NCBI RefSeq assembly: GCF_004353525.1 | Contig: NZ_CP085524.1 | Location: forward strand, 2,576,142-2,640,141 | Direction of reading: 5' to 3' | DNA length: 64,000 bases | Source of the DNA: Zhaonella formicivorans | GTDB lineage: Bacteria > Bacillota > DUOV01 > Zhaonellaceae | Shown here: positions 8,382 through 17,067 of the stretch, piece by piece | Numbering within the stretch: the first letter of the stretch is position 1 | Layout: the number at the start of each line of letters is the position of its first letter | Position numbers and translations under genes: made by a program | The notes under the pieces: generated by a model | Told to the model about the DNA's origin: nothing | The model's database searches: none | What the model saw: only the letters and a program-made list of their open reading frames with translations

Positions 8382-9830
8382 CTACGCTATACCCTGCCAA
8401 ACGGAATCCCCTGCTACTAAACCGGGGAAGTGCTCCCGAATCTTAGCATCGAGTTCGGGGGAAAACTTGGCTTTATTTTCCTGAGAAAGAATCCTGTCAG
8501 CCTCTTGCAGGGCACGGGCGTGAGCATCCGGTCGTCCCGCACCTTCCCACTGGCTGCGCATTTCGCGGTTGGCAATTTTAGGCAGGACTGCGGTGCTGCG
8601 CATATTGAGCAAGGTGTGCTCCAGTTCCATGTAGGAGCCTCCCGGACCAACTTGCTTAATCAAATCAAGGCAAAGGTTTTCTTCACTAAACTCTATGCCC
8701 TTTTTCAGGTGCTTCAGCATCAAAGCTATTTCATTGTCGATTACAGCCTTGGCAAAATCGAATGCCATTAGGCTTCCCAAGAGCCCTCCCATATTAAACA
8801 GGTCAGCCCCTGCCAGCAAGGCAGCTGTGGTGTTCATGCCTGTCTCGTAGCCGCACTGGGCGTCATTGGAGTGGGAGTTGGTCAGGCCGATATAGCCTCC
8901 CGAAGGCACATTGTAGAAGCGTGCCATCTCCGTATGGCCCATCTGCAAAATACCTGTTTCGATGGCACCCGGCGCATAAGCTCCTGTACGCATATCGGCT
9001 ACTGTTGATAAGACCGCATAAATCATGGGGGCACCCGGACGAATCAGTTGAATCAAGGTAGCCAAGGCTAAAAACTCGGCATTACCCAGAGTCAGTGTCC
9101 CCAGCAAGCTCATGGGTGAAGTCAGCCCGGCGTTGGGAACGATAGTCCCGTAGACGGGGAGCCCCTGTTCCGTCAAATAGATCACCGCTTCAGTTGATTC
9201 CACGTCCATAGTCAAGGGGGAAACTACCGGGCAGTAGTGGTGGTTAATGAAAGGACGCTCCCTGTATGCTGCTTCACTTCCTGCAATCAAAGCCCCCAGC
9301 TCCAGCACCTGATGCAAATCATGCATATTAGGGGTGTTGCTCCTGACTGGTTTCAGGCAGTTTTTCAAGGCAGGGTAGAAACGGGACAAACTAAACTGCC
9401 CTTTTGGTGCGTCATCGGCTAAAGTGGAGATGGAAAAAACATCGAAACCAGGCAGTTCATTAATTAGACGGGCTATGTTTGCTATATCGGTGGATGTAGC
9501 CCGCCTTTCTTTGCCTGTTTTGGGATCGATGATATTGGGGGCCGAACTTCCTGTAACAACCACAGGCCTGTCCCCGGGCAAAGTCACATCGTATTCCGGA
9601 TCCCGGGCAGTAAATCTATAAGTGGGCGCAAAGGATTTGCGGCACTCCTCCACAACATTCCTGGGGATTTTCACCAGACCGCTTCCATTGTCCACTTTAC
9701 AGCCGTGTTTAGCATATATAGCACGAGCCTTCTCGTTATGCACCAGTAAGCCCACGTTCTCCAAAATTTCCAGAGAAGCATCGTGAATTTTTTCCACTTC
9801 AGCTTGAGTAAAGAATCTTGTAAATTGCAC
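8382..9830 (-). CDS. MttB-family methyltransferase without pyrrolysine
   Basis: About 482 residues, full length for the trimethylamine methyltransferase (MttB/COG5598) superfamily. Aligned to the pyrrolysine MttB at 14963-16474 the region around the amber codon reads GGYIGLTNSHSNDAQ, so it has an ordinary residue where MttB has Pyl. Non-Pyl members such as MtgB, MtcB and MtpB demethylate glycine betaine, carnitine or proline betaine to a corrinoid protein; a quaternary amine is therefore the likely substrate, but which one is unknown. GTG 9830 has GGGG 8 bases upstream; the alternative ATG is at 9851. No corrinoid protein gene accompanies it. Confidence 0.88.
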   Translation of the reverse strand: MQFTRFFTQAEVEKIHDASLEILENVGLLVHNEKARAIYAKHGCKVDNGSGLVKIPRNVVEECRKSFAPTYRFTARDPEYDVTLPGDRPVVVTGSSAPNIIDPKTGKERRATSTDIANIARLINELPGFDVFSISTLADDAPKGQFSLSRFYPALKNCLKPVRSNTPNMHDLHQVLELGALIAGSEAAYRERPFINHHYCPVVSPLTMDVESTEAVIYLTEQGLPVYGTIVPNAGLTSPMSLLGTLTLGNAEFLALATLIQLIRPGAPMIYAVLSTVADMRTGAYAPGAIETGILQMGHTEMARFYNVPSGGYIGLTNSHSNDAQCGYETGMNTTAALLAGADLFNMGGLLGSLMAFDFAKAVIDNEIALMLKHLKKGIEFSEENLCLDLIKQVGPGGSYMELEHTLLNMRSTAVLPKIANREMRSQWEGAGRPDAHARALQEADRILSQENKAKFSPELDAKIREHFPGLVAGDSVWQGIA

Positions 9831-9851
9831 ACTTACATCCCCTTTTTGCAT

Positions 9852-10056
9852 TTTTAATATTTTAATATACAGTTAGTTATTCCTTCCGGCTGTCTTCAAT
9901 CACCAGCAGTTTGTCAATAAACTGGGGACACGCTAATTACTGCCCCGCCGTTTCCAGAAGCACACAAACAATCACAAATTGATAAATAACCACCGGCGCC
10001 GCACCTGTTTGCTGCGGCGCCGGCAAATTATCCAATGTTGACTTTTATAAATTTAC
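9852..10056 (-). other. 205-base intergenic region with strong hairpin
   Basis: The stem CCGGCGCCGC/GCGGCGCCGG at 9993-10023 lies just after the small HTH gene. On the minus strand it is followed by TGGTTATTTATC, a poor U-tract, so it may be a leaky terminator that lets some transcription pass into the methyltransferase gene. No sigma-54-like site was seen here. Confidence 0.5.
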
Positions 10057-10353
10057 TTAACTGATTTTCTTCCAAGCATCGGGCAGATACTTTAACCTGT
10101 CCATGCCGTAATCGGTAATCTTATACTTTATAACCAGCTCATTATTGGCATCCAGTTCAGCATCGGCAATCTCAAGCATTCCCACAGCGCGCAATGAATC
10201 CAGGTGGAGTTGGGCCATCCCTTTGTTGAACTGCCCTTCGCCGCCATATTCGTCTTTTAAATCTTTGAGGATATCATGATAGGAAAAACTGTCCTTTTTC
10301 TGGGCAGCATAGTGCAGAACTCTAAACCTCATCGGCAGTACTTCTTTAGCCAT
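10057..10353 (-). CDS. Small winged-helix-type protein of unknown role
   Basis: A 98-residue protein with an N-terminal helix-rich region that resembles a PadR/ArsR-like winged helix (MRFRVLHYAA...SYHDILKDLKDE) followed by a beta wing (ADAELDANNELVIKYKITDYGMDRL). It is probably a transcription regulator, but I do not recognise a named family. The ATG at 10353 has AAGGAGTGAGACTG ahead. It sits 12 bases after the transporter stop, so it belongs to the kinase-transporter unit and may regulate it. Confidence 0.6.
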   Translation of the reverse strand: MAKEVLPMRFRVLHYAAQKKDSFSYHDILKDLKDEYGGEGQFNKGMAQLHLDSLRAVGMLEIADAELDANNELVIKYKITDYGMDRLKYLPDAWKKIS

Positions 10354-10365
10354 CAGTCTCACTCC

Positions 10366-11430
10366 TTAGTTTCTTAATTTTAACAACTCTTTAGGATTGG
10401 CCACAACCAGGATGGTCCCAGTGGTAATAATTAAGGCGCCAATGATACCCAGATTAGTCACAGTGTATTGGGTGCCTTGAAGCATAGCCAGCATCCAGCC
10501 AAAGGGAATGCTCCACAGGGCATAGGTGACATTAAATGCCATGGCACGGCCCACACCGGTCATGTTGAGAGCCCTATACCAGGCTAAGTAAGAAAGCCCG
10601 CCGGCCAAGCCCGCTACTGCTACCCAAAAGGCCGGTTTGCCTGCTGCCAAAGCTTGGGCAAAAATACTCCAACCGGCCGTTAGCCCCGCGCCTCCAACTA
10701 CTCCTACAACGGTCACAATCAAGATCATAAAGACCACAAAAGAAAAAGTTTCCCTGATGCCGATGGCAATGTCCGGATCTACCATGTCCATGCCGTAGGT
10801 GGAAATAACCCCTTCAATAGCCCAACCGATAGCTGGCAGGAAAGATAATGCAATACCTAGATAAAAATGAGGATAGGCCTCGATACCGCCTTCCGGAGGA
10901 AGATATCCCACGATAAATGCACCAATAGTACAAGCTATTATGCCTATCCAAACACGGGGCTGAATTTTTTCTTTGAGGATAAATACCCCTAAGATAGCTC
11001 CCAATGCCGGGTAAGTAGCGGAAATGGCTAAGGCATAAGTTGGGGTGGCCAAGTTAATACCGATGAGGTATCCTGCCATTCCCAGGGGGCCGCCAAACAG
11101 GGCAGCCAAGCAAACCATCATGCCAGGTTTGGTCCTAAGCGTCCTGCCATATTCCTTCCAGCGACCGGTGAAAAGGTTGATCAGCGCCAGCCACAGCCCG
11201 GCAAAACCGTCGTGCATGGCCGCACCCACCAGAGAACCCAGGATGATCATCCACAAGCCGTAACTTTCGTTCCAAAAAGGCGCCATGGCCAAAGCTACAT
11301 AATAAAGAATGGTTCCAGACAGTCCCCAGGTTGCTCCGGAAAAAACTCCCCAGCCCAAACCTTTTTTAGCGTAATTGAGCTGGTGGTTTAAAAGCGCCTG
11401 CTGCGCATTTAAATTCGAACCTATTGCCAC
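10366..11430 (-). CDS. DMT/EamA-type transporter
   Basis: A 354-residue integral membrane protein with about ten hydrophobic segments arranged as two EamA-like halves (GWGVFSGATWGLSGTILYY at the start; AAVAGLAGGLSYLAWYRALN and SIPFGWMLAML in the second half). EamA-type proteins export or import small metabolites. Its place between a choline-kinase-like gene and an MttB-type methyltransferase suggests transport of a methylated amine or its product, an inference from context only. The GTG start follows AGAGGGGAAGAAA. Confidence 0.75.
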   Translation of the reverse strand: MAIGSNLNAQQALLNHQLNYAKKGLGWGVFSGATWGLSGTILYYVALAMAPFWNESYGLWMIILGSLVGAAMHDGFAGLWLALINLFTGRWKEYGRTLRTKPGMMVCLAALFGGPLGMAGYLIGINLATPTYALAISATYPALGAILGVFILKEKIQPRVWIGIIACTIGAFIVGYLPPEGGIEAYPHFYLGIALSFLPAIGWAIEGVISTYGMDMVDPDIAIGIRETFSFVVFMILIVTVVGVVGGAGLTAGWSIFAQALAAGKPAFWVAVAGLAGGLSYLAWYRALNMTGVGRAMAFNVTYALWSIPFGWMLAMLQGTQYTVTNLGIIGALIITTGTILVVANPKELLKLRN

Positions 11431-11482
11431 TTTCTTCCCCTCTTTCTCCTAGAAATTTTTATAAACCGACTTTTTCCCGTCC

Positions 11483-12721
11483 TTACGCGGGGCACTTTTC
11501 AGTAACTGCAATAGACCTTGCCATCTCGGCAATTTCCGCTTTATGGGCTTCAATATACCTCATCAGTTTTACTTGGTGGGACAGGTAAGCAGTGTATTCA
11601 TAGACGTTCAGGTTAAGGATTTCAGGGTAATAGGCAGCTACCGCCCAATTGATCAGGTAGATATTTCCTGCCTGGATCATAGCAGGCAGGCATTGGATTT
11701 CAGTTTCGTTTAACGGTGGCAGCCCTCCCAACTCCTGCAGTTTCTTCTGGTAAGCATCGAGAAAAACAGCGCATTTATCAATGCGTAGTACCCCGTCGCT
11801 TTCAGGTTCCCAGGAGCTACAGAAGTAAACAAGCCCCAGACCCAAATCAAAGAGCCGTAAGTCGATCTTGGCCCAGTCAAAATCAAATATTCCCACAGCC
11901 TGTTCGTTTTCGTATTTAAAGTTGCCGGGGTGAAGATCGCAGTGAATAGGGTTCATGGGCATTTTGTTAATTGCTTCTTCCGGTATGGACTCGACGGTTA
12001 GATCGATTACTTTCAAAATGTCATCAAGATTTTTTACGAAATAATCGTGAAACTGGTTTCCTGTCAGGTCTTGTTCTGCGTAATCCCTAAAGGTTTGCTT
12101 CAATGTCGGAAGAAATTCCATGATTTTAGGCTCGACCCTTTCCAGCCCTTTGGGGTCAAAGTTTCTTGTGGAATTATGGAAAGTGGCCAGCACTTCCGCT
12201 GAACTGGCATATTCTTTGTCAGTCAAATAAGGAGTAACCCAGGTATACTTATCTTCCCCTGAAAGATATTCATAAATGGCATAATACCGGTCCTGAGAAG
12301 TGCCGTTTAATTGTTCCGGCATTTTGACAAAAGTGTGGCCTTCTTTAGTATGGATAAGTCCGGCAGCAATTGTTAAACCATTGGCAATAGCGCACTCGAT
12401 CATCGAATGCTCCAGCATTATCTCTTTTTCAGTAATTCCTTTTTTGTACTTTCTCACAAAATATTCATGCCGCTCTCCGTCTTTTTCAACATAAATTCCA
12501 AAACTTTTATTAACATACCCGCCGAAAATTTCAAACACATCTATAACTTTACCTATGTCATAATGGTTCACCAGGTCTACTACCTGGCTCCGCACCAGGG
12601 CCCTTTCCATGGTGTCGTAAAAATTAACGGCGATCTCCTTCAATTTTTCGCTTTGGGAAAATAAAGCAAAGATTTGGTTTGTGCTCAGCTCTTTAAGATG
12701 CAGCATCCTGCTAGTATCCAT
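11483..12721 (-). CDS. Choline/homoserine-kinase-like phosphotransferase (APH fold)
   Basis: A 412-residue APH-family kinase. The nucleotide-binding N-lobe contains GGYVNKSFGIYV (about residues 67-78) and the catalytic loop is HCDLHPGNFKYE (Brenner motif HxDxxxxN) followed by the metal-binding IFDFDWAKIDLRLFDLG. Such enzymes phosphorylate hydroxyl groups of choline, ethanolamine, homoserine or aminoglycosides. Given two methylamine methyltransferases and an ethanolamine operon nearby, an amino-alcohol substrate is attractive but unproven. ATG follows AGGAGGACACAAG. It is the first gene after the minus-strand sigma-54 promoter at 12928-12945. Confidence 0.75.
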   Translation of the reverse strand: MDTSRMLHLKELSTNQIFALFSQSEKLKEIAVNFYDTMERALVRSQVVDLVNHYDIGKVIDVFEIFGGYVNKSFGIYVEKDGERHEYFVRKYKKGITEKEIMLEHSMIECAIANGLTIAAGLIHTKEGHTFVKMPEQLNGTSQDRYYAIYEYLSGEDKYTWVTPYLTDKEYASSAEVLATFHNSTRNFDPKGLERVEPKIMEFLPTLKQTFRDYAEQDLTGNQFHDYFVKNLDDILKVIDLTVESIPEEAINKMPMNPIHCDLHPGNFKYENEQAVGIFDFDWAKIDLRLFDLGLGLVYFCSSWEPESDGVLRIDKCAVFLDAYQKKLQELGGLPPLNETEIQCLPAMIQAGNIYLINWAVAAYYPEILNLNVYEYTAYLSHQVKLMRYIEAHKAEIAEMARSIAVTEKCPA

Positions 12722-12927
12722 CTTGTGTCCTCCTTACGCAGTATAGTCCTACCGGTTAGCAGACTGTAGGGTTCACCTCCCTCTTATATTCACCTGGGTG
12801 CCAGCATTATCTATCAACCCCTCCTTTACACGTGGTTTTTCCTATTAAAAATTGGAGATATTAACAGAGCAGGCGAAAAATTCTTTGTTGTCAGAAATTT
12901 TAATCGAACTTATTTCATGCTCTTTTA

Positions 12928-12945
12928 TAGCAAAAACCATGCCAA
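12928..12945 (-). promoter_or_regulatory. Sigma-54 (-24/-12) promoter of the kinase-transporter-HTH unit
   Basis: On the minus strand TTGGCATGGTTTTTGCT carries GG and GC exactly ten bases apart and matches YTGGCACGNNNNTTGCW at nearly every position. It lies about 200 bases upstream of the kinase start. The neighbouring sigma-54 activator at 13303 is the likely activator. Confidence 0.75.
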
Positions 12946-12969
12946 CAGCAGATTCTCTGGGATTAAAGC

Positions 12970-12985
12970 ATTTGCAGGCGCAAAT
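12970..12985. promoter_or_regulatory. Inverted repeat ATTTGC-AGGC-GCAAAT
   Basis: A 16-base dyad placed about 27 bases upstream of the minus-strand -24/-12 promoter. It could be part of an upstream activator site for the adjacent enhancer-binding protein; the distance is short for such a site, so the call is weak. Confidence 0.35.
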
Positions 12986-13302
12986 AAAGCCAACTTTTTA
13001 CCAGATAAGTCATTCTTGACTGGATTAAGTCAGAAATACATTATAGCTTTATTGTTAAAAGCTAGTAGAAAATAACAACTGTTTACAGGGGATGTTCTAA
13101 AATTATAGCAGAATCCGCATGGGAATTGTTGTAGAAAAATGTAGCTTTAAGGCATTTTTATCAGGAAGGAAATGGGCCGAGAGTGTAGAACTTATTTTAA
13201 TATACTGAACCTTCTGGATAGATTGGTCTGTCAAAAATTGTAAGTCACTGCAATATTGCCTGAAAAAAATTATTGCTTTCAAACCAACGGAGGTAAAACG
13301 AA

Positions 13303-14721
13303 GTGACTGCAAAAAAGAAAAGCAAAGCTAAAACTGACTTGGATTACGATACCCTTAAAAAGATTCTTGATTATTCTCACGATGAAATTTATGTTACTAA
13401 TGCCGAGGGGATTGTAATCTACGTCAACAAGGCGTGCGAAAGGCATTACGGGGTTAAAGCTGAAGAAATAATCGGGAAAAGCTCCAAGGAACTCTCGGAA
13501 AAGAAGTACTGGACTCCCAGGCTAAGCCCCATCGCCCTGGAAAAGAAAAACAGCTTCACCTTGGAACAGAAAACTTGCCTTGGCAAAACGCTTTTGACAA
13601 CAGCCACCCCCGTTTACGACAGCAACGGCAATATTGAACTGATCATAGAAAATTCCCGGGATATAACCGAATCGGAAGGACTCAAACACCAGCTGGAAAT
13701 CAGCAAGCAATTGTTGAAACGCTACAAACTGGAAGTGGAGGAACTGCGTAAAAAAGAAGTAAGCATCCCAGACTTCGTATCCCAGAGCAAAAAAATGACC
13801 AACTTGCTTGGAATGGCTACACGTATTGCCCAAACAAATTCAACGGTTTTGCTGCTGGGCGAGTCGGGGACCGGCAAAGGCGTGCTGGCCAAATATATTC
13901 ACAACAACAGTGCCCGTAAAGACGGCCCATTTATCGCCATCAACTGTGCCGCGATCCCGGCAGAACTGATGGAGTCAGAACTGTTCGGCTACTCCAAGGG
14001 TACTTTCACCGGTGCCAGCGAAAAAGGAAAAATCGGTCTGATTGAACTGGCCGACGGAGGTACCCTGTTCCTGGATGAAATTGCCGAAATACCCATCAGG
14101 CTTCAGGCAAAACTGCTGCAAGTGCTGCACGAGAAACAATACTACAAGGTTGGGGGCAGAGAAGTGAAAAAGGTCAACTGCCGGATTATTGCCGCCACCA
14201 ACCGTAATTTACAGGAAATGATCCAGAAAGGGGAATTCAGGGAAGACCTCTATTACCGGCTAAATACCTTTGAAATAGAAATTCCCCCGCTCCGGGAAAG
14301 GACAGATGATATTCCCCACCTGGTTGATTATTTCCTTAACAAGCATGATCAAAAATACAATACAGCCCATCAAATTACGCCTGAGTGCATGGACATCTTG
14401 ATGCACTATCCCTGGCCAGGCAACGTGCGCGAGCTGGAAAACACCATTGAGCGGCTGGTGGTAATGGTACAGGAGAAAATCATCGATGAATGCCACTTGC
14501 CAAAAACATTTAAGCACCAGGCCAAGCCTGATTCTTTAATCATATTTCCCAAACAGCTTCCGCTGGAAGAAGCCATTAACGAAGTTGAAAAAAATTTAGT
14601 GATCAACTTATACAAGGAGCTGGGCAGTTCCTACAAAGTGGCCAAGGCTTTGAAAACCAGCCAGAGTAAGGCCAGCAGGCTGATCAGGAAATACTGCGGC
14701 AGTCAATCAAAAAAAACTTGA
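13303..14721 (+). CDS. PAS-sensing sigma-54-dependent transcriptional activator
   Basis: A 472-residue bacterial enhancer-binding protein. Residues 20-130 form a PAS domain (DEIYVTNAEGIVIYVNKACERHYG), then a short coiled coil, then the AAA+ domain from about residue 165 with Walker A GESGTGKGV, the sigma-54-contact loop GTFTGA (GAFTGA with Ala to Thr), Walker B GGTLFLDEIAEI and the arginine-finger region YYRLNTFEIEIPPLRER. The C-terminus is a Fis-type HTH (SSYKVAKALKTSQSKASRLI). The GTG start follows GGAGGTAAAACGAA. Near-consensus -24/-12 promoters on both sides (12928-12945, 14847-14863) make it the likely local regulator of methylamine genes. Confidence 0.93.
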   Translation: MTAKKKSKAKTDLDYDTLKKILDYSHDEIYVTNAEGIVIYVNKACERHYGVKAEEIIGKSSKELSEKKYWTPRLSPIALEKKNSFTLEQKTCLGKTLLTTATPVYDSNGNIELIIENSRDITESEGLKHQLEISKQLLKRYKLEVEELRKKEVSIPDFVSQSKKMTNLLGMATRIAQTNSTVLLLGESGTGKGVLAKYIHNNSARKDGPFIAINCAAIPAELMESELFGYSKGTFTGASEKGKIGLIELADGGTLFLDEIAEIPIRLQAKLLQVLHEKQYYKVGGREVKKVNCRIIAATNRNLQEMIQKGEFREDLYYRLNTFEIEIPPLRERTDDIPHLVDYFLNKHDQKYNTAHQITPECMDILMHYPWPGNVRELENTIERLVVMVQEKIIDECHLPKTFKHQAKPDSLIIFPKQLPLEEAINEVEKNLVINLYKELGSSYKVAKALKTSQSKASRLIRKYCGSQSKKT

Positions 14722-14753
14722 TAAATCAAAGCTGACTTAAATAAAGAGCAATG

Positions 14754-14781
14754 CTTGCCTGCGCCGCGCGGCGGTTGCAAG
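14754..14781. promoter_or_regulatory. GC-rich dyad upstream of the mttB promoter
   Basis: A 28-base imperfect palindrome with arms CTTGC/GCAAG around a GCGCCGCGCGGCG core, 67 bases upstream of the -24 element of mttB. Its place suits an enhancer site for the activator just upstream. No identical copy was found near the other promoter. Confidence 0.45.
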
Positions 14782-14817
14782 TAAAAAATACACTGAAAAA
14801 TAAGCACTAGCGATATT

Positions 14818-14845
14818 AACCGGGTTTTGCCCGGTTTATTTATTT
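14818..14845 (+). terminator. Terminator of the sigma-54 activator gene
   Basis: AACCGGG-TTTTG-CCCGGTT followed by TATTTATTTT. It ends directly before the -24/-12 promoter of mttB, insulating it. Confidence 0.8.
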
Positions 14846-14846
14846 T

Positions 14847-14863
14847 CTGGCACAGAAATTGCA
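14847..14863 (+). promoter_or_regulatory. Sigma-54 (-24/-12) promoter of mttB
   Basis: CTGGCACAGAAATTGCA is almost the perfect RpoN consensus, with GG (14849-14850) and GC (14861-14862) ten bases apart. It lies about 100 bases upstream of the TTG start at 14963. Confidence 0.85.
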
Positions 14864-14962
14864 ATTATAATCGGCATTAACATCTCCAGCTTTTCGGAGG
14901 AGGTGAGGTATAGCCTTTTACAGCATTGTCTCACTTTTTATATTACTACGGAGGTGAATAGA

Positions 14963-16474
14963 TTGGCAAAATGGGGAATTCACGCCGGTTCCCGACGCAT
15001 GGAAGGAATCGGCCTGAACATGTTCACAGATGATGAATTGTTTGACATCCATTGCGCAACCCTGGATGTCCTCTGGAACGTAGGCATAAAAATGGAGAGC
15101 GCTAAAGGACGCCAAATTTTCGGGGATAATGGCTGTCACGTAGATGAGGAAACTCACATCGTGAAAATTCCGGCCTACCTGGTGGAGGATGCGCTGCGCT
15201 CCATTCCGAAAACCTTCCGGGCTTGCGGAAGAGACCCGGAAAAAGACTGGATTTGCGAAGGAAATAGGACAGGCTTCGTCAACTTCGGAGAAGCTGTGAA
15301 AATGATCGACCCCTGGACCCGGGAAATCAGAAAAGCCAAAAGAAAAGACGTTGATGACGTAACCAGGATCTGCGATTATTTAGATAACATCGTGGTGTTT
15401 GAAAGGGCAATCGCTCCGTCGGAAGTGGATCCGGACGTGGCCCAGGTGCATATTGCCGAATCCTTCTACAACAATTGCACTAAGCACGCCTACATCGGCA
15501 TGAACCGTCCCGAAAACATCCGGGCTGCCTTCAAGATGGGAGCTGTGGTAGCCGGCGGGGAAGACAAGTTCAGGGAGAGACCTCTCTTCTCCACCAGCTG
15601 TGACCCCATCGCTCCACTGGTGCAATCGGAAGGTGCCACTGACTCCCTAATTCAGGCCATTGAGCTCGGGGTTCCTGCAAAGATTAACTCCATGGGTTTG
15701 GCCGGGGGAACTACCTGCGTACACCTGCAGAGCACTTTGGTAACACATAATGCTGAGATTTTAAGCATGTTTGTTTTATCGCAGCTGGTGCGCAAGGGCC
15801 ATCCCATGGTTTACGGAACATCAACCGCCATGATGGATCTCAGGACCACCCTGGCTTCCGTTGGAACTCCGGAGCTGGCGCTTTTCAGCGCTGCGGTGGC
15901 TAAGCTCTGTCAATATTACATGATACCCAGCTGGGTTGCCGGTGGGTAGACTGACAGCAAATTACCTGATGCCCAAGCAGCCCACGAGTTTACCTTAACC
16001 GCTATGTTACCAGCGTTAGCAGGTGCTAACATGATCTATGGTTTAGGTATGCTCGAAGGCGGTCTGACTTGGGACTACGCTCAGTTGGTGATGCAGGATG
16101 AAATGGCAGAAATGATCCTGCACTGCGTCAAGGGAATGCCTGTCAGTGACGAAAAAATGGCTATGGAAGTTATCAAGTCGGTAGGGCCCGGCGGAGAATT
16201 CCTAAGCCATGAGCACACTTACAGGACTTTCCGGGAGCTTTCCGCACCCAAACTTCTGGACCGCTGGAACCGGGATACTTGGGAGGCCAATGGCAGCAAG
16301 GATATTGTGGAAAAAGCTTACGAAAAGGCTATCAGTATTCTGGAAAACCACAAGCCTGCTCCGCTGCCGGAGCATATCCAGAAGCAGCTGAAGGATATCG
16401 TAGCCGAAGCTGAATTGGAAACAGCGGAAATCAAAGCCAAAGAAAGAGAGAAATTGATGAAAAGGTCGGGTTAA
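14963..16474 (+). CDS. mttB: Trimethylamine methyltransferase MttB with in-frame amber codon (pyrrolysine)
   Basis: One 503-residue protein if the TAG at 15947-15949 (codon 329) is read as pyrrolysine. Both halves lie in the same frame and the join reads IPSWVAGG-Pyl-TDSKLPDAQAAHE, the active-site context of MttB, where Pyl is expected near residue 330. MttB transfers a methyl group of trimethylamine to the cobalt of its corrinoid protein MttC. The TTG start at 14963 follows GGAGGTGAATAGA; the longer frame from 14903 has no site. It is preceded by a sigma-54 promoter and followed by the pyl genes. mttC, mtbA and ramA are absent from the window. Conventional gene callers would split it into two pieces (14903-15949 and 16004-16474). 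Confidence 0.96.
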
Positions 16475-16475
16475 A

Positions 16476-16505
16476 GAAAAAGGCTGGCGAGGAGCCAGCC
16501 TTTTA
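16476..16505 (+). terminator. Terminator of mttB
   Basis: AAAGGCTGGC and GCCAGCCTTTT form the stem directly after the mttB stop. The terminal-repeat element described next begins immediately after the U-run. Confidence 0.85.
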
Positions 16506-16642
16506 GACCGTCGATAAACTCTTATTAGCCCGCATGTATTATTTCGCTCTGGACACGCTCGCACGCGTTGACCTTTAACAAAGCTGCCAGCTAGAGCGAA
16601 ACAAGTCCCGCTCCATAATACATACGGGCTTTGTCTACAAGG
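16505..16642. mobile_element. Terminator-associated short inverted-repeat element, copy A
   Basis: About 138 bases bounded by AGACCGTCGATAAAC at the left and TTTGTCTACAAG at the right, the two related end types seen in the copies at 28682-28825 and 35421-35687 but in the opposite orientation. Inside, GCATGTATTATTTCGCTCTG and CCGCTCCATAATACAT form an inner inverted repeat shared with copy B. It has no protein-coding capacity. It occupies the space between the convergent mttB and pylSn 3' ends. Confidence 0.7.
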
Positions 16643-16644
16643 GG

Positions 16645-17010
16645 TTACAAATCAGATCCCCAGTGCTGGTTTAAATAAGTAGCAGAGTATTTTTCCAATT
16701 TCCAAGAGGGAATCCTGCATTTAGGGCATACCCCAAAAAACCACTTATTGCGCAGCCAACGGGCAGCACGGCAGTTTCTGGAATTATGAATGATAAAACT
16801 CTCATTGCAATGGGTAACCACTTCCGCCGAGTTTCCCCTGATCTTCATGGATTTAATCCCGTGCAGCATGCCGCTGCGGGATGGCCAGAGCTTGATCTTC
16901 TCCACCAGCTTAAAAAAATTGACATTTTTGCGATAATAGCGTTTTTTTTCCTTCTTCTCCGCCTGCTGCTTAGGATTATCGGAGGATGCCCTATTTTGTT
17001 CTGTGTTCAT
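16645..17010 (-). CDS. pylSn: Pyrrolysyl-tRNA synthetase N-terminal domain protein PylSn
   Basis: A 121-residue basic protein matching bacterial PylSn, the separately encoded tRNA-binding domain of pyrrolysyl-tRNA synthetase. The first 30 residues are charged and probably disordered; the folded part includes WPSRSGMLHGIKSMKI, the histidine/cysteine cluster VVTHCNESFIIHNSRNCRAARWL and CPKCRIP, which form the zinc site. It binds the T-arm/variable-arm side of tRNA-Pyl. It follows pylSc by 57 bases in the same transcript order (pylT-pylSc-pylSn), differing from Desulfitobacterium, where pylBCD lie between the two. Confidence 0.9.
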   Translation of the reverse strand: MNTEQNRASSDNPKQQAEKKEKKRYYRKNVNFFKLVEKIKLWPSRSGMLHGIKSMKIRGNSAEVVTHCNESFIIHNSRNCRAARWLRNKWFFGVCPKCRIPSWKLEKYSATYLNQHWGSDL

Positions 17011-17067
17011 TCAGGTAACACCTCTTCGCTGCCGGTAGATTGACTTATCGTTACAAACTCCTTCTGT

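Larger units (their letters stand above)
12722..13302. other. 580-base divergent control region
   Basis: The gap between the kinase (minus) and the sigma-54 activator (plus) holds a -24/-12 promoter at 12928-12945 and a short inverted repeat at 12970-12985, both listed separately. The half next to the activator (13080-13300) is AT-rich and shows no gene; an ordinary promoter for the activator should be there but I could not choose one convincingly. Confidence 0.6.

Noticed and set aside
15904-16003. Premature stop making mttB a pseudogene
   Set aside because: The stop is TAG at the conserved Pyl position, the frame continues without change, and tRNA-Pyl with its synthetase lies next to it.
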